From IMG/VR virus record IMGVR_UViG_3300024938_000002, positions 1-22,496 of that record: DNA of 22,496 bases. One strand, given 5' to 3'. Positions 6,111 through 11,772 of the stretch are shown piece by piece (the stretch's first letter is position 1; each line of letters starts with the position of its first letter). Below the pieces are notes generated by a model that had not been told where the DNA came from, ran no database searches, and saw only the letters and a program-made list of their open reading frames with translations. Both the position numbers and the translations under genes were made by a program. Source of the DNA: a virus.

Positions 6111-6231
6111 CGCGTCTCCTTTGCAGGGCATCGATCAGCTCCACGCCGAACAGGAGCGCAAGCGCCTGGTTGGCGGCGGGCCCCTGCCCTTCGGGCGCCC
6201 GGTGGGTAATGCGGCGGTCGGGCCTAGTCAT
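5968..6231 (-). CDS. Hypothetical protein, 3' half overlapping the next gene (87 aa)
   Basis: ATG at 6231 overlaps the CII-like stop by 8 nt. The first 45 residues (MTRPDRRITHRAPEGQG, then LALLFGVELIDALQRR) look like real protein. After that it runs 143 nt out of frame through the next gene, and its composition turns Ala/Arg/Pro-rich, as expected of a shadow. Either the two genes truly overlap or the original stop was lost. Function unknown. Confidence 0.5.
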   Translation of the reverse strand: MTRPDRRITHRAPEGQGPAANQALALLFGVELIDALQRRRDAKPQQPAPTPAPLGHAAASARGRHARPVRGAVVALAPLQDLRGGRG

Positions 6232-6700
6232 CGACAAGGCCCTCCAGGCGGTGCATGAAGTCCAGCACCGCGTTGATGACGTCGAACCCCTCGGCGCGCA
6301 CGGCCATGTAGTCCTCGCGGGAGAACCGGGCGTCGGCGTAGCCGTTGCGCAGGGCCTGGGCCATCTGGCCCTTCTCGCTGCTCACGCGCAGCAGCAGCTC
6401 CAGCACCGCCGCGTCGCTTACGGGGCCTGGGCGCAGGTCGATGGTTGCGCGGTTGAACAGGCGGTTCAGGCTCTCCAGCACCCGCATGTCGCCGGTCTGC
6501 CGGGTGATGGCGATCAGGTCGCGCAGCGTGGGCTGGTGGTGGCTCTCCACGTCGGCGTCGGCCTTGTTGCACAGCACGCCCTGGCGCATGCCGAGTTCCT
6601 CGGCCAGGTCCTTGGCGCCGTAGCTGTGCACCACCTCGTAGAGCGCGCGGAAGGGGCTCACGGGCACTTCGTGTTTCGGGGCTTTTGGTGGGGTTGGCAT
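6224..6700 (-). CDS. Phage regulatory protein, CII (CP76)-like
   Basis: 158 residues whose middle (EELGMRQGVLCNKADADVE, then PTLRDLIAITRQTGDMRVLESL) matches the pattern of the phage regulatory CII family named after P2/186-type phages: a helix-turn-helix-like segment where MRQGVLCNK binds DNA, followed by a conserved D-L-I-x-I-T-R-x-T-G-D stretch. In 186, CII activates transcription to establish lysogeny. It begins 7 nt after the RHH gene with GAGG upstream. Its position as third gene of the early transcript fits a lysis-lysogeny decision role. Family call is from motif recognition, not a search. Confidence 0.78.
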   Translation of the reverse strand: MPTPPKAPKHEVPVSPFRALYEVVHSYGAKDLAEELGMRQGVLCNKADADVESHHQPTLRDLIAITRQTGDMRVLESLNRLFNRATIDLRPGPVSDAAVLELLLRVSSEKGQMAQALRNGYADARFSREDYMAVRAEGFDVINAVLDFMHRLEGLVDD

Positions 6701-6707
6701 GGCGGCC

Positions 6708-6965
6708 TCACTTGGAACGAGCGAGGCCAGCGCGGACGATCACGCCATGCTCATCAACCGTTTCACCAGCCGTCGAGGCCTCAAGCCGCGCAAGGAGTTC
6801 AGCCGTGCGCGTGCGGTAGCCGGCCTTTGCGCAGGCGTCGATGTGGTTCAGCAGCCCCACGGGGCAACGGAGCAGGATCGGGCGCCACAGGTCGCCCTGC
6901 CCAGGGCGGCTGGAAACGGTTGGAAACACATCGGTTGCGCGGTGTGTATTCACATTGTTCGTCAT
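6708..6965 (-). CDS. Ribbon-helix-helix-like regulator (85 aa)
   Basis: Residues about 29-61 (PILLRCPVGLLNHIDACAKAGYRTRTAELLARLEAS) follow the Arc/MetJ pattern of one DNA-contacting strand with alternating residues, then two helices. The fold binds DNA as a dimer, with the strand pair in the major groove. The short N-terminus is encoded by DNA containing a copy of the operator sequence (codons 3-8). It starts in an ATGA overlap with the other RHH gene. Likely a transcriptional regulator of the early or lysogenic switch; the DNA target is unknown but the adjacent operators are the obvious candidate. Confidence 0.68.
   Translation of the reverse strand: MTNNVNTHRATDVFPTVSSRPGQGDLWRPILLRCPVGLLNHIDACAKAGYRTRTAELLARLEASTAGETVDEHGVIVRAGLARSK
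6944..6957. promoter_or_regulatory. Isolated operator copy inside the RHH gene start
   Basis: GTGTATTCACATTG on the + strand is an exact 14-bp match to 7140-7153 in the control region. It lies within codons 3-8 of the 85-aa RHH gene, 196 bp from the main array, a distance suited to auxiliary binding or looping. Confidence 0.55.
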
Positions 6966-7129
6966 GCTGCACCCCGTCCCAGCGTCTGCTGCAGGCGGAT
7001 ACGCACCTCGCTGCTGCGGGTGCGGCAGTTAGCCTCGGCAGCTTTGTCCAGAGCCAAAACCATCTTCTTTGGAAGCCGCACCACCACCGGGGAAACGGCT
7101 GCGGCTGTCTTCTTCCTTGCACTGCTCAT
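6962..7129 (-). CDS. Ribbon-helix-helix regulator, first early gene (54 aa)
   Basis: Starts MSSARKKTAAAVSPVV, with GAGG six bases upstream. PVVVRLPKKMVLALDKAAEANCRTRSSEVRIRLQQTL forms the classic strand (VVVRLP) and two helices of Arc-family repressors, filling most of the protein. As promoter-proximal gene of the early operon, reading away from a shared operator array, it occupies the place of a Cro-like protein in other phages. The alternative upstream ATG at 7183 would add 18 residues encoded by the operator itself and is rejected. Confidence 0.8.
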   Translation of the reverse strand: MSSARKKTAAAVSPVVVRLPKKMVLALDKAAEANCRTRSSEVRIRLQQTLGRGAA

Positions 7130-7139
7130 ATCGAACCTC

Positions 7140-7182
7140 GTGTATTCACATTGATTGCATGTGAATGCTATGTGAATACACA
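7140..7182. promoter_or_regulatory. Operator array for RHH regulators
   Basis: The element ATGTGAAT(ACACA) occurs three times in 43 bp: inverted at 7141-7151 (TGTATTCACAT), direct at 7159-7166 (ATGTGAAT) and direct at 7170-7182 (ATGTGAATACACA). The first two form an 8-bp perfect dyad with a 7-nt spacer. The two direct copies are 11 bp apart, one helical turn, as is common for RHH dimers binding side by side. The outer copies form an 11-bp inverted repeat. Confidence 0.75.
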
Positions 7183-7194
7183 AATGGTCGTCAA
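7165..7194 (-). promoter_or_regulatory. Candidate early promoter (leftward)
   Basis: On the minus strand TTGACG (7194-7189) is followed after 18 bp by TAGCAT (7170-7165), a reasonable sigma-70 match. The rightmost operator element fills the spacer and the middle one lies just downstream, so bound regulator would block it. It would drive the whole leftward early operon. Confidence 0.5.
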
Positions 7195-7224
7195 CAGTTT
7201 TTTTTCAGTGGGAGAATTCGGACA

Positions 7225-7533
7225 ATGGAAAATGCGAAGTTCAAGGCGCGCGAAGTGACCCCCACGGTGCTGCGCCTCCACCCCGACACCCGCGCGGAGT
7301 TGGTACGGCTCGCGTTCATCAACGGGCGAAGCCTGAGCAAGGAAATTGCGATACGGCTGGAAGAAAGCCTCAAGGCACAGAAGACCGGCGAGGGCTCGCC
7401 GCCTTACAAGCTGAACGGCACAGAACGCGATTCGCCGCCCGTCGCGCTCACAGACACCGACCAAGCCATGCTCGACATATTCAGGAAGCTCCCACCGGAG
7501 AAGCGCCTGGCCCTGCTGAGCCTGTTCCGGTAA
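7225..7533 (+). CDS. Arc-like RHH repressor candidate (102 aa)
   Basis: Starts MENAKFKAREVTP with GGGAG ten bases upstream. Residues about 10-47 (TPTVLRLHPDTRAELVRLAFINGRSLSKEIAIRLEESL) form an RHH domain. The C-terminal half (TDTDQAMLDIFRKLPPEKRLALLSLFR) is a separate helical segment that could mediate oligomerisation. It diverges from the early operon across the operator array, the position of a prophage repressor gene. No LexA/CI-type protease domain is present, so if it is the repressor, induction cannot be by simple RecA-stimulated self-cleavage. Role as main repressor is inference. Confidence 0.75.
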   Translation: MENAKFKAREVTPTVLRLHPDTRAELVRLAFINGRSLSKEIAIRLEESLKAQKTGEGSPPYKLNGTERDSPPVALTDTDQAMLDIFRKLPPEKRLALLSLFR

Positions 7534-7582
7534 CCCATTTGTTGTGCAAGATGGCGTTGTTGCGAACACGCCCGAACGAACC

Positions 7583-7984
7583 ATGAGCCCCTCGAACCTT
7601 CGCCACCTCATGCCTTGCGCCGCCATCGTCACGCTGGCCGCCTGCGCCGCAACGCCCACGGGGCAGGTCATCGAGGAGGCGGGCGCGCAGCCCACCCGAG
7701 ATCAGGCAGAGGGCGCCATCCGCACGCACCTGCGCCGCACCCTGCGCGACCCCGACAGCCTGCGCGACTTCGCCTGGCTGTCCGGGCCCGACCTGGTGAC
7801 GGGCACCACCGCCGGCGGCAACTTCGAGCGCGCCTGGCTGGTGTGCGTGGAATACAACGCGAAGAACGCCTACGGCGGCTATACCGGCATCACCACAGAG
7901 AGCTACCCGCTGCGGTTCTCCAGCCGTGGCGGACTGGAGATCGTTTCGCGCATCAACTGGGCGGGCGCGGACCGGAGCTGTTAA
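7583..7984 (+). CDS. Small lipoprotein (133 aa)
   Basis: An N-terminal signal with lipobox TLAAC (Cys21) predicts lipid attachment and export to the envelope. The mature part contains a pattern seen in small proteobacterial lipoproteins of unknown function: HLRRTLRDPDSLRDFAW followed by WLVCVEYNAKNAYGGYTG. It is on the same strand as the RHH repressor, 49 bp downstream of it, so could be expressed in the lysogen as a moron. A clear ribosome-binding site is lacking. The start at 7583 places the lipobox at a normal distance. Confidence 0.8.
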   Translation: MSPSNLRHLMPCAAIVTLAACAATPTGQVIEEAGAQPTRDQAEGAIRTHLRRTLRDPDSLRDFAWLSGPDLVTGTTAGGNFERAWLVCVEYNAKNAYGGYTGITTESYPLRFSSRGGLEIVSRINWAGADRSC

Positions 7985-8003
7985 CCCGCCTCGCGCGGGC
8001 TTT
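7985..8003 (+). terminator. Weak hairpin after the lipoprotein gene
   Basis: CCCGC (7985-7989) pairs with GCGGG (7995-7999) around a 5-nt loop, followed by CTTTCTC. The stem is short and the T-tract poor, so termination is uncertain. Confidence 0.4.
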
Positions 8004-8034
8004 CTCGTTCCTGGCCCCCTGCTACATTCCGCCC

Positions 8035-8331
8035 ATGCGCAGCACCTTTAAAACCATCCTGATCGGCCTGGTCATCAGCACATTCTTCCTGGTGCTGGTC
8101 TTTATGCTGGCCTTCATGGGCTACACCCCTGGAATGAAGCTGCTGCTGAACCTGATCATGCCGCCCTTCAACATCGCAGCGGTGCTGGCGGACCCCGGGC
8201 CTCCCGATGACCTAGAGCACGGCCGCCAGCTGGTCGATGTCACGCTCGTGGTGGCCTGGCTGCAAATCGGTGCGCTCGCTGCGCTGCTGGTGGCGGGCAT
8301 GCGCGCGGCATTGGTCAGAATCCGTCGATAG
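8035..8331 (+). CDS. Small membrane protein (98 aa)
   Basis: Three hydrophobic stretches: about residues 7-30 (TILIGLVISTFFLVLVFMLAFMG), 36-52 (LLLNLIMPPFNIAAVLA) and 70-88 (TLVVAWLQIGALAALLVAG), with a basic C-terminus (RAALVRIRR). No family is recognised. It follows the lipoprotein gene by 50 bp and converges on the SRAP gene with a 17-bp overlap of 3' ends. TACATT a few bases upstream of the start resembles a -10 element, and no good ribosome-binding site is seen. Probably an envelope-directed accessory gene of the prophage. Confidence 0.7.
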   Translation: MRSTFKTILIGLVISTFFLVLVFMLAFMGYTPGMKLLLNLIMPPFNIAAVLADPGPPDDLEHGRQLVDVTLVVAWLQIGALAALLVAGMRAALVRIRR

Positions 8332-9037
8332 CAAAGCTCCCCTGCGTGGCCACATGGCCAGGATCTGGCCCTGCGTCAAACACATCCACGGGCGGCAGGC
8401 GTAGCAGGGCCTGGGCGTGCTCGATGGTGCCGGCCAGCCAGGCGTCGACGTCGCCCAGCTCTATCGGGATCACGCTGCGCTTGTCCTGCAGTTCGAGGGG
8501 CAGCGGCTGCTTCGTCACCTTGTCGATCTCGGGCCTATGCATGCGGCTCATCAGGGGGTGTGCGTTCGCGTGCATGGTCAGCATGCTGTAGCTCTCATGC
8601 ACCTCGCCCGTGCTGTTGTCCGTCCACGTGTTCCAGATCCCGGCCAGGCCCCAGGGCTCGCCATCGGCGCGGCGGAAGACCCACGGCACATGCACGTTAG
8701 ATTCCCAGTTCGGTTCAGTGAAGTCCAGCGCAGGGATGATGCAGCGCTGGCCACGGCGCCACGCATCCTTGAAGCTGCGTTTGTCGGCCAGCTCTTCTGA
8801 CCGAGCGTTGTTCATCGGGTGCTTCTGCTTCGCCTCCTCGGCGAACCATGGGATGAAGCCCCAATGACCCGCCACCAGCTCGCGGCTGTAGCCAGCATCG
8901 TCACGCATACGGCGGATGAACGGGCCGCGACCGCGTGGGAAGAGCGCCTGGTCCCACCACCGCAGCGGGTTCTGGCGCCCCACGCGCCAGGCGCGCTCGA
9001 TGTCGGCTTCGGTGGGTGAGGTGTACCGATTGCACAT
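8315..9037 (-). CDS. SRAP-domain protein (HMCES/YedK family)
   Basis: SRAP proteins trap abasic sites in single-stranded DNA by forming a thiazolidine crosslink through Cys2, shielding damaged forks. Seen: MCNRY at the N-terminus (Cys2 after Met removal), WGFIPWF at 59-65, the NNARSEEL motif (Asn77/Asn78), the FTEP glutamate (Glu108) and the late histidine in MHRPE (His167). The length of 240 residues is typical. The family's essential need for Cys2 fixes the start at 9037. The promoter region, shared with the divergent small gene, holds a LexA box. In the prophage it may protect replicating phage DNA after damage; that role is inference. Confidence 0.92.
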   Translation of the reverse strand: MCNRYTSPTEADIERAWRVGRQNPLRWWDQALFPRGRGPFIRRMRDDAGYSRELVAGHWGFIPWFAEEAKQKHPMNNARSEELADKRSFKDAWRRGQRCIIPALDFTEPNWESNVHVPWVFRRADGEPWGLAGIWNTWTDNSTGEVHESYSMLTMHANAHPLMSRMHRPEIDKVTKQPLPLELQDKRSVIPIELGDVDAWLAGTIEHAQALLRLPPVDVFDAGPDPGHVATQGSFAIDGF

Positions 9038-9067
9038 CGCCCCACTGTACACCCAGGAGGCCAAGTA

Positions 9068-9083
9068 CTGTATATTCGTACAG
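9068..9083. promoter_or_regulatory. LexA (SOS) box
   Basis: CTGT-ATATTCGT-ACAG matches the CTGT-N8-ACAG consensus of gamma- and betaproteobacterial LexA exactly, and the flanking TA improves the match. It lies between the divergent SRAP gene (start 9037) and the small + strand gene (start 9087). Confidence 0.82.
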
Positions 9084-9086
9084 CCC

Positions 9087-9386
9087 ATGTCGCCCGCCAG
9101 CATTTCATCACCCGTCAAAGCGACCATCCGCACGCTGTACGCGCACGGCGGGCGGCGCGCATGCACCGGCACTCTGCATGAGTTCACGGGCGAGCTGACG
9201 GTGGTGCGCCTGGAGGGGAGGTTTGGCACCACCCCGGCACTGCACCTGTCGTGCTTTCAGCCCCAGCGGCTTTTTGAGCCACGCATTGTTGACATGGTGA
9301 GCGGCGAGCTGGAGGTGCAGGGCCTTGAGCGCACCGCCGATGGGAGCTGGGTGGCGCAGGCGTGGCGCCTGCGGCTGGGGGACTGA
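9087..9386 (+). CDS. Hypothetical protein, probably SOS-regulated (99 aa)
   Basis: Begins MSPASISSPVKATIRTLY at an ATG only 3 nt beyond the LexA box; no other in-frame start is near. TATATT within the box could act as a -10 element, which would make the message nearly leaderless. The protein is beta-rich (GELTVVRLEGRFG, GELEVQGLERTADGSW) with no catalytic motif or signal. It diverges from the SRAP gene and should be induced with it. I do not recognise the family; a DNA-damage role is suggested only by regulation. Confidence 0.68.
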   Translation: MSPASISSPVKATIRTLYAHGGRRACTGTLHEFTGELTVVRLEGRFGTTPALHLSCFQPQRLFEPRIVDMVSGELEVQGLERTADGSWVAQAWRLRLGD

Positions 9387-9394
9387 GGACCAGG

Positions 9395-9574
9395 TCAGTC
9401 GATCCGCGGTACCGGCCCATCATCCTGCACCGGATAGCAGCCGCACCCCACACATTCGGCTAACGCCCTGGCCAGCTCGCGCTGGTCTCGCCGCAGGCGC
9501 TCTTCATGTTGTTTGGCACGGCGCCGGCCGCGCTGGGGGGCGCCTGTGGCCTGGTCAGGGTGGCGCGCCGGCAT
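9395..9574 (-). CDS. Small CxxCxC protein at the end of the lysis cassette (59 aa)
   Basis: ATG at 9574 overlaps the Rz gene by 20 nt. A highly basic N-terminus precedes a helix (HEERLRRDQRELARALAEC) and the motif CVGCGC, then an acidic tail. CxxCxC preceded by such a helix resembles the C-terminal [2Fe-2S]-binding end of SoxR-type MerR proteins (C-x2-C-x-C-x5-C), but the fourth cysteine and the whole DNA-binding domain are missing. It could bind a metal through three cysteines. The call as a gene rests on overlap and composition; function is unknown. Confidence 0.58.
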   Translation of the reverse strand: MPARHPDQATGAPQRGRRRAKQHEERLRRDQRELARALAECVGCGCYPVQDDGPVPRID

Positions 9575-10085
9575 CACCCTGCCCTCGCGCAGGCCACGCC
9601 TCCAGCATCAGTCGCGCATCAGCGGCGTGGCCATCAGCTTGGCGCGCGAGTTCTGCACCGCGCTCCGCCATTCGTCCACCTCGATCTGCCAGCTCTTGGA
9701 ATGCGGCTGTGCAGGTTGTGGCGTACTCAGCGATGGCGGGCTGGGCAGCGGTGGAGATTCGGTCGGGGAGTCCGGCAAAGTCGCGGCGCAGCCCTGCAGT
9801 AGTGCCGCGCAGGTCAAGCAGCAGGCGGCCCAGGTCCTGCTGCGCAGCTGCGTTGCGCTGCTGGGTTCCTTGGAAGTTGGTGAGAGCATCGTTCAGTCCT
9901 TTCTGGAATGCGGCCATGTCCTGCACGGCATCGCGCGCGCCGTTCAGCTCAGCGCTGGTTTGCTGGTGCTTGATCTGCTCGATCTCCAGTCCGTAGCGCC
10001 AGCTTTGCACCTGCCATGCGCCACCGAAGGCGACGATTCCAGCGACGCCGGCAGCGATCAGGTGGGTGGAAAGGCCGGGGATCAT
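9555..10085 (-). CDS. Rz: Rz-like inner-membrane spanin subunit
   Basis: A single N-terminal membrane anchor (residues about 8-25, LIAAGVAGIVAFGGAW) is followed by a long helical periplasmic region rich in Ala, Gln and Arg, as in i-spanins that act with Rz1 to fuse inner and outer membranes in the last step of lysis. It follows the endolysin with ATGA overlap and contains a nested out-of-frame lipoprotein gene, the classic Rz/Rz1 arrangement. Sequence similarity within spanins is low, so the call rests mainly on topology and context. Confidence 0.82.
   Translation of the reverse strand: MIPGLSTHLIAAGVAGIVAFGGAWQVQSWRYGLEIEQIKHQQTSAELNGARDAVQDMAAFQKGLNDALTNFQGTQQRNAAAQQDLGRLLLDLRGTTAGLRRDFAGLPDRISTAAQPAIAEYATTCTAAFQELADRGGRMAERGAELARQADGHAADARLMLEAWPARGQGDAGAPP
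9608..9889 (-). CDS. Rz1: Rz1-like outer-membrane lipoprotein, nested in Rz
   Basis: A 93-residue frame lies entirely within Rz in another frame. It has a signal sequence (TWAACCLTCAALLQG) with lipobox ALLQGC (Cys34) and a proline-rich mature region (LPDSPTESPPLPSPPSLSTP), both hallmarks of o-spanins. ATG at 9889 is preceded by AGGA at good spacing. It would be anchored in the outer membrane and pair with Rz across the periplasm. The unusually long n-region before the hydrophobic core is the only oddity. Confidence 0.82.
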   Translation of the reverse strand: MLSPTSKEPSSATQLRSRTWAACCLTCAALLQGCAATLPDSPTESPPLPSPPSLSTPQPAQPHSKSWQIEVDEWRSAVQNSRAKLMATPLMRD

Positions 10086-10645
10086 GCAGGCACCCCCATT
10101 GCATTGCGTGCTGCGCTGTGCAGCGCCTGTCGGTCGGACAGCCCGTTGAGCCCGCCATTGATGCGGCGGGTGATGGCGATGAAGTCGCCTGCATCGGCAA
10201 GAGCGTTAAGGTCGCGGCTATGCCAATACCATGCAGCGCTCAGCGCAGCCATGTCGGGGCGCTCCAGCAGGGCAGGCTCGGCCTCGAAGTCAGGCACGTT
10301 CGCCACATGGGCCGCTAAGCCATCGCGGGTGGCGCGGTAGTTCGCCCGGCCCGTGGTCTGGATCAGGCCACGCCCCATGTAGCGCCTGCCGTCGCCCGGC
10401 TGGGTGTTACCAAGGTCTGCCCGGCCTTCGTAGCGCTTCTGGGCCGGGGTAGGCCCCCAGATTTCGCGCACGTAGACAAGGCGCCCGGACTCGTGGCCGA
10501 TCTGCGCAAGGAAGGCGGCCAGCCGCGCGGGTGTGTTGATGCCGAACAGCTCGCTGGCGCGCCGGATGTGCGGCAGCCACGTTTCGGCACGGCTGGCAGT
10601 GCAGCCGGCGGCTTCACGCAGAATGTTGGTGGTCAGGCTGTCCAT
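10082..10645 (-). CDS. Endolysin, glycoside hydrolase family 19 type
   Basis: 187 residues of a GH19 (chitinase-class) lysozyme that cuts the glycan strands of peptidoglycan. Seen: FLAQIGHESG with the catalytic acid Glu52, a second acidic region (YVREIWGPTPAQKRYEG, Glu61/Glu73) and the substrate-cleft motif YMGRGLIQTTGRANY at 89-103. No signal peptide or SAR-type anchor, so export needs a holin. The start at 10645 has a perfect AAGGAGGT seven bases upstream, better than the GTG at 10654. It lies between the membrane-protein genes and Rz. Confidence 0.92.
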   Translation of the reverse strand: MDSLTTNILREAAGCTASRAETWLPHIRRASELFGINTPARLAAFLAQIGHESGRLVYVREIWGPTPAQKRYEGRADLGNTQPGDGRRYMGRGLIQTTGRANYRATRDGLAAHVANVPDFEAEPALLERPDMAALSAAWYWHSRDLNALADAGDFIAITRRINGGLNGLSDRQALHSAARNAMGVPA

Positions 10646-10928
10646 ACGCAGCACCTCCTTTGATGAATTGCCGGGGCACGCCCCGGGACCAGTAGAAGGC
10701 GGTTACGCCTTGCACCAGCACGATGGCCAGGCACAGCGCCACGCCGAACCACGGCAGCGGCCAGCCCAGGATGGGCCAGGCCATGCCCGCCATGGCCACG
10801 ATGCCCAGCACCCAGAACGCCAGGCGCACCAGCACGCGGGTGCGGTGGCTGGTTTTGAGCATGCGGCAGAAGACCGAGAAGAACAGAGCGGCGCAGGCCA
10901 GCTCGTGCGCAATCAGTAGTGCGTTCAT
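10614..10928 (-). CDS. Holin-like membrane protein (104 aa)
   Basis: Three hydrophobic segments: about residues 4-20 (LLIAHELACAALFFSVF), 35-52 (RLAFWVLGIVAMAGMAW) and 61-78 (FGVALCLAIVLVQGVTAFYW). Short loops and a charged C-terminus are present. Placed directly before the endolysin (32-nt overlap) and after another membrane protein by ATGA, it is a good holin or antiholin candidate, but no holin family signature is certain. Confidence 0.75.
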   Translation of the reverse strand: MNALLIAHELACAALFFSVFCRMLKTSHRTRVLVRLAFWVLGIVAMAGMAWPILGWPLPWFGVALCLAIVLVQGVTAFYWSRGVPRQFIKGGAAYGQPDHQHSA

Positions 10929-11326
10929 GGGTTGGGCCCTCCCGGTGGCGGGCCAGCCTGGCCGCCGCTTACGCGCGCAGCGAGCGCCGACAGGCCGGAG
11001 CCCATGGCCTCAAACACCGGCCGCCAGCCGTTGCCCAGCGCGCCGATGGCAAAGGCCACAGGCGCCAGCGCCTCGGTGGCCGGGATCTGCCACTTGCTCT
11101 GCAGCACCAGGGCCAGGGCGGACGTGAGCGCCACTGCCGTGAGCGTGCAGCGCAGCAGCAGCTTGGCCCCTGCCGCGCGGCTGATGGTCTCCGACGCGCT
11201 CAGCGGCCACAGCGCGCCGGCCAGCGCGGCGAACACGATCAGGGCATACGGCCCGGCCATCGGCCCCAGCAGGGCGATGGACACGGCCGCCAAGCTCAGG
11301 CCGGATGTAGACGTTGGCTCGGGCAT
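10925..11326 (-). CDS. Holin-like membrane protein (133 aa)
   Basis: Starts MPEPTSTSGLSLAAVS, with GGGAGG upstream. Two or three hydrophobic segments are seen: residues about 11-40 (SLAAVSIALLGPMAGPYALIVFAALAGALW), 56-75 (LLLRCTLTAVALTSALALVL) and a weaker one at 86-100. A Gly/Pro-rich tail follows. It is the first membrane gene of the lysis cassette and pairs with the 104-aa protein, so one may be holin and the other antiholin. Which is which cannot be told from sequence. Confidence 0.75.
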   Translation of the reverse strand: MPEPTSTSGLSLAAVSIALLGPMAGPYALIVFAALAGALWPLSASETISRAAGAKLLLRCTLTAVALTSALALVLQSKWQIPATEALAPVAFAIGALGNGWRPVFEAMGSGLSALAARVSGGQAGPPPGGPNP

Positions 11327-11772
11327 GCGGCCCCTCCCTGCTCTTGTTGTTGTGGGTAGATGCTCAGCAGCAGCGCCGCCAGGCCGTTCGGCCCCAGGCG
11401 CCACGGCTCGCGCAGGCCCAGAGCGGCGGCGGCGGCCTCGCTGCAAAACCAGCCCTGCGGTGCATCGCGCACCATCCACCAGACGAACCGCAGGTTTCCC
11501 GGGAGGTCGTAGGGCTGGCCCTTGTGCAGCTCGAACCAGGCGCGGGCCTGGGCCTCCAGGCGGGCCGGAAGCTCGATGAAGTCCCAGTGCTCGGGGTCGT
11601 AGTCGATGCGCTTGAGCCGCACGCCGCCGTCGATGAAGCTTGCGCTGCCGCTCATGCCGTCGCTGAACACCAGCTCGCAGTGGCTGTAGGGCCCACGGTC
11701 CACGGCGCGGGCCGCCCGGCTGTAGAGGCCCTGCCAGCCGGGGCGGGTGGCCTTGTAGAACGCGGCCCTCAT
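11296..11772 (-). CDS. Papain-like (YiiX/NlpC-type) fold protein
   Basis: 158 residues with a permuted papain-like arrangement: His31 in PYSHCELVFSDG, a middle strand region with YDLPGNL, and Cys110 in GWFCSEAAAAALGL at the start of a helix, the expected nucleophile site. Such proteins hydrolyse amide or thioester bonds, some in cell-wall peptides. It lies between the tail-fibre genes and the holins, so may be a tail-associated or lysis-associated hydrolase. It has no signal peptide. It overlaps the next gene by 31 nt and starts in an ATGA overlap. Confidence 0.72.
   Translation of the reverse strand: MRAAFYKATRPGWQGLYSRAARAVDRGPYSHCELVFSDGMSGSASFIDGGVRLKRIDYDPEHWDFIELPARLEAQARAWFELHKGQPYDLPGNLRFVWWMVRDAPQGWFCSEAAAAALGLREPWRLGPNGLAALLLSIYPQQQEQGGAACPSQRLHPA

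Noticed and set aside
7130-7183. ATG at 7183 as start of the 54-aa RHH gene
   Set aside because: The extra residues would be encoded by the operator array and downstream of the -10 element's expected start; ATG 7129 has the ribosome-binding site and gives a normal RHH length.
9113-9118. TTGACG (minus strand) as -35 of the SRAP promoter
   Set aside because: It lies about 38 bp from the only plausible -10 near the LexA box, too far for a sigma-70 promoter.
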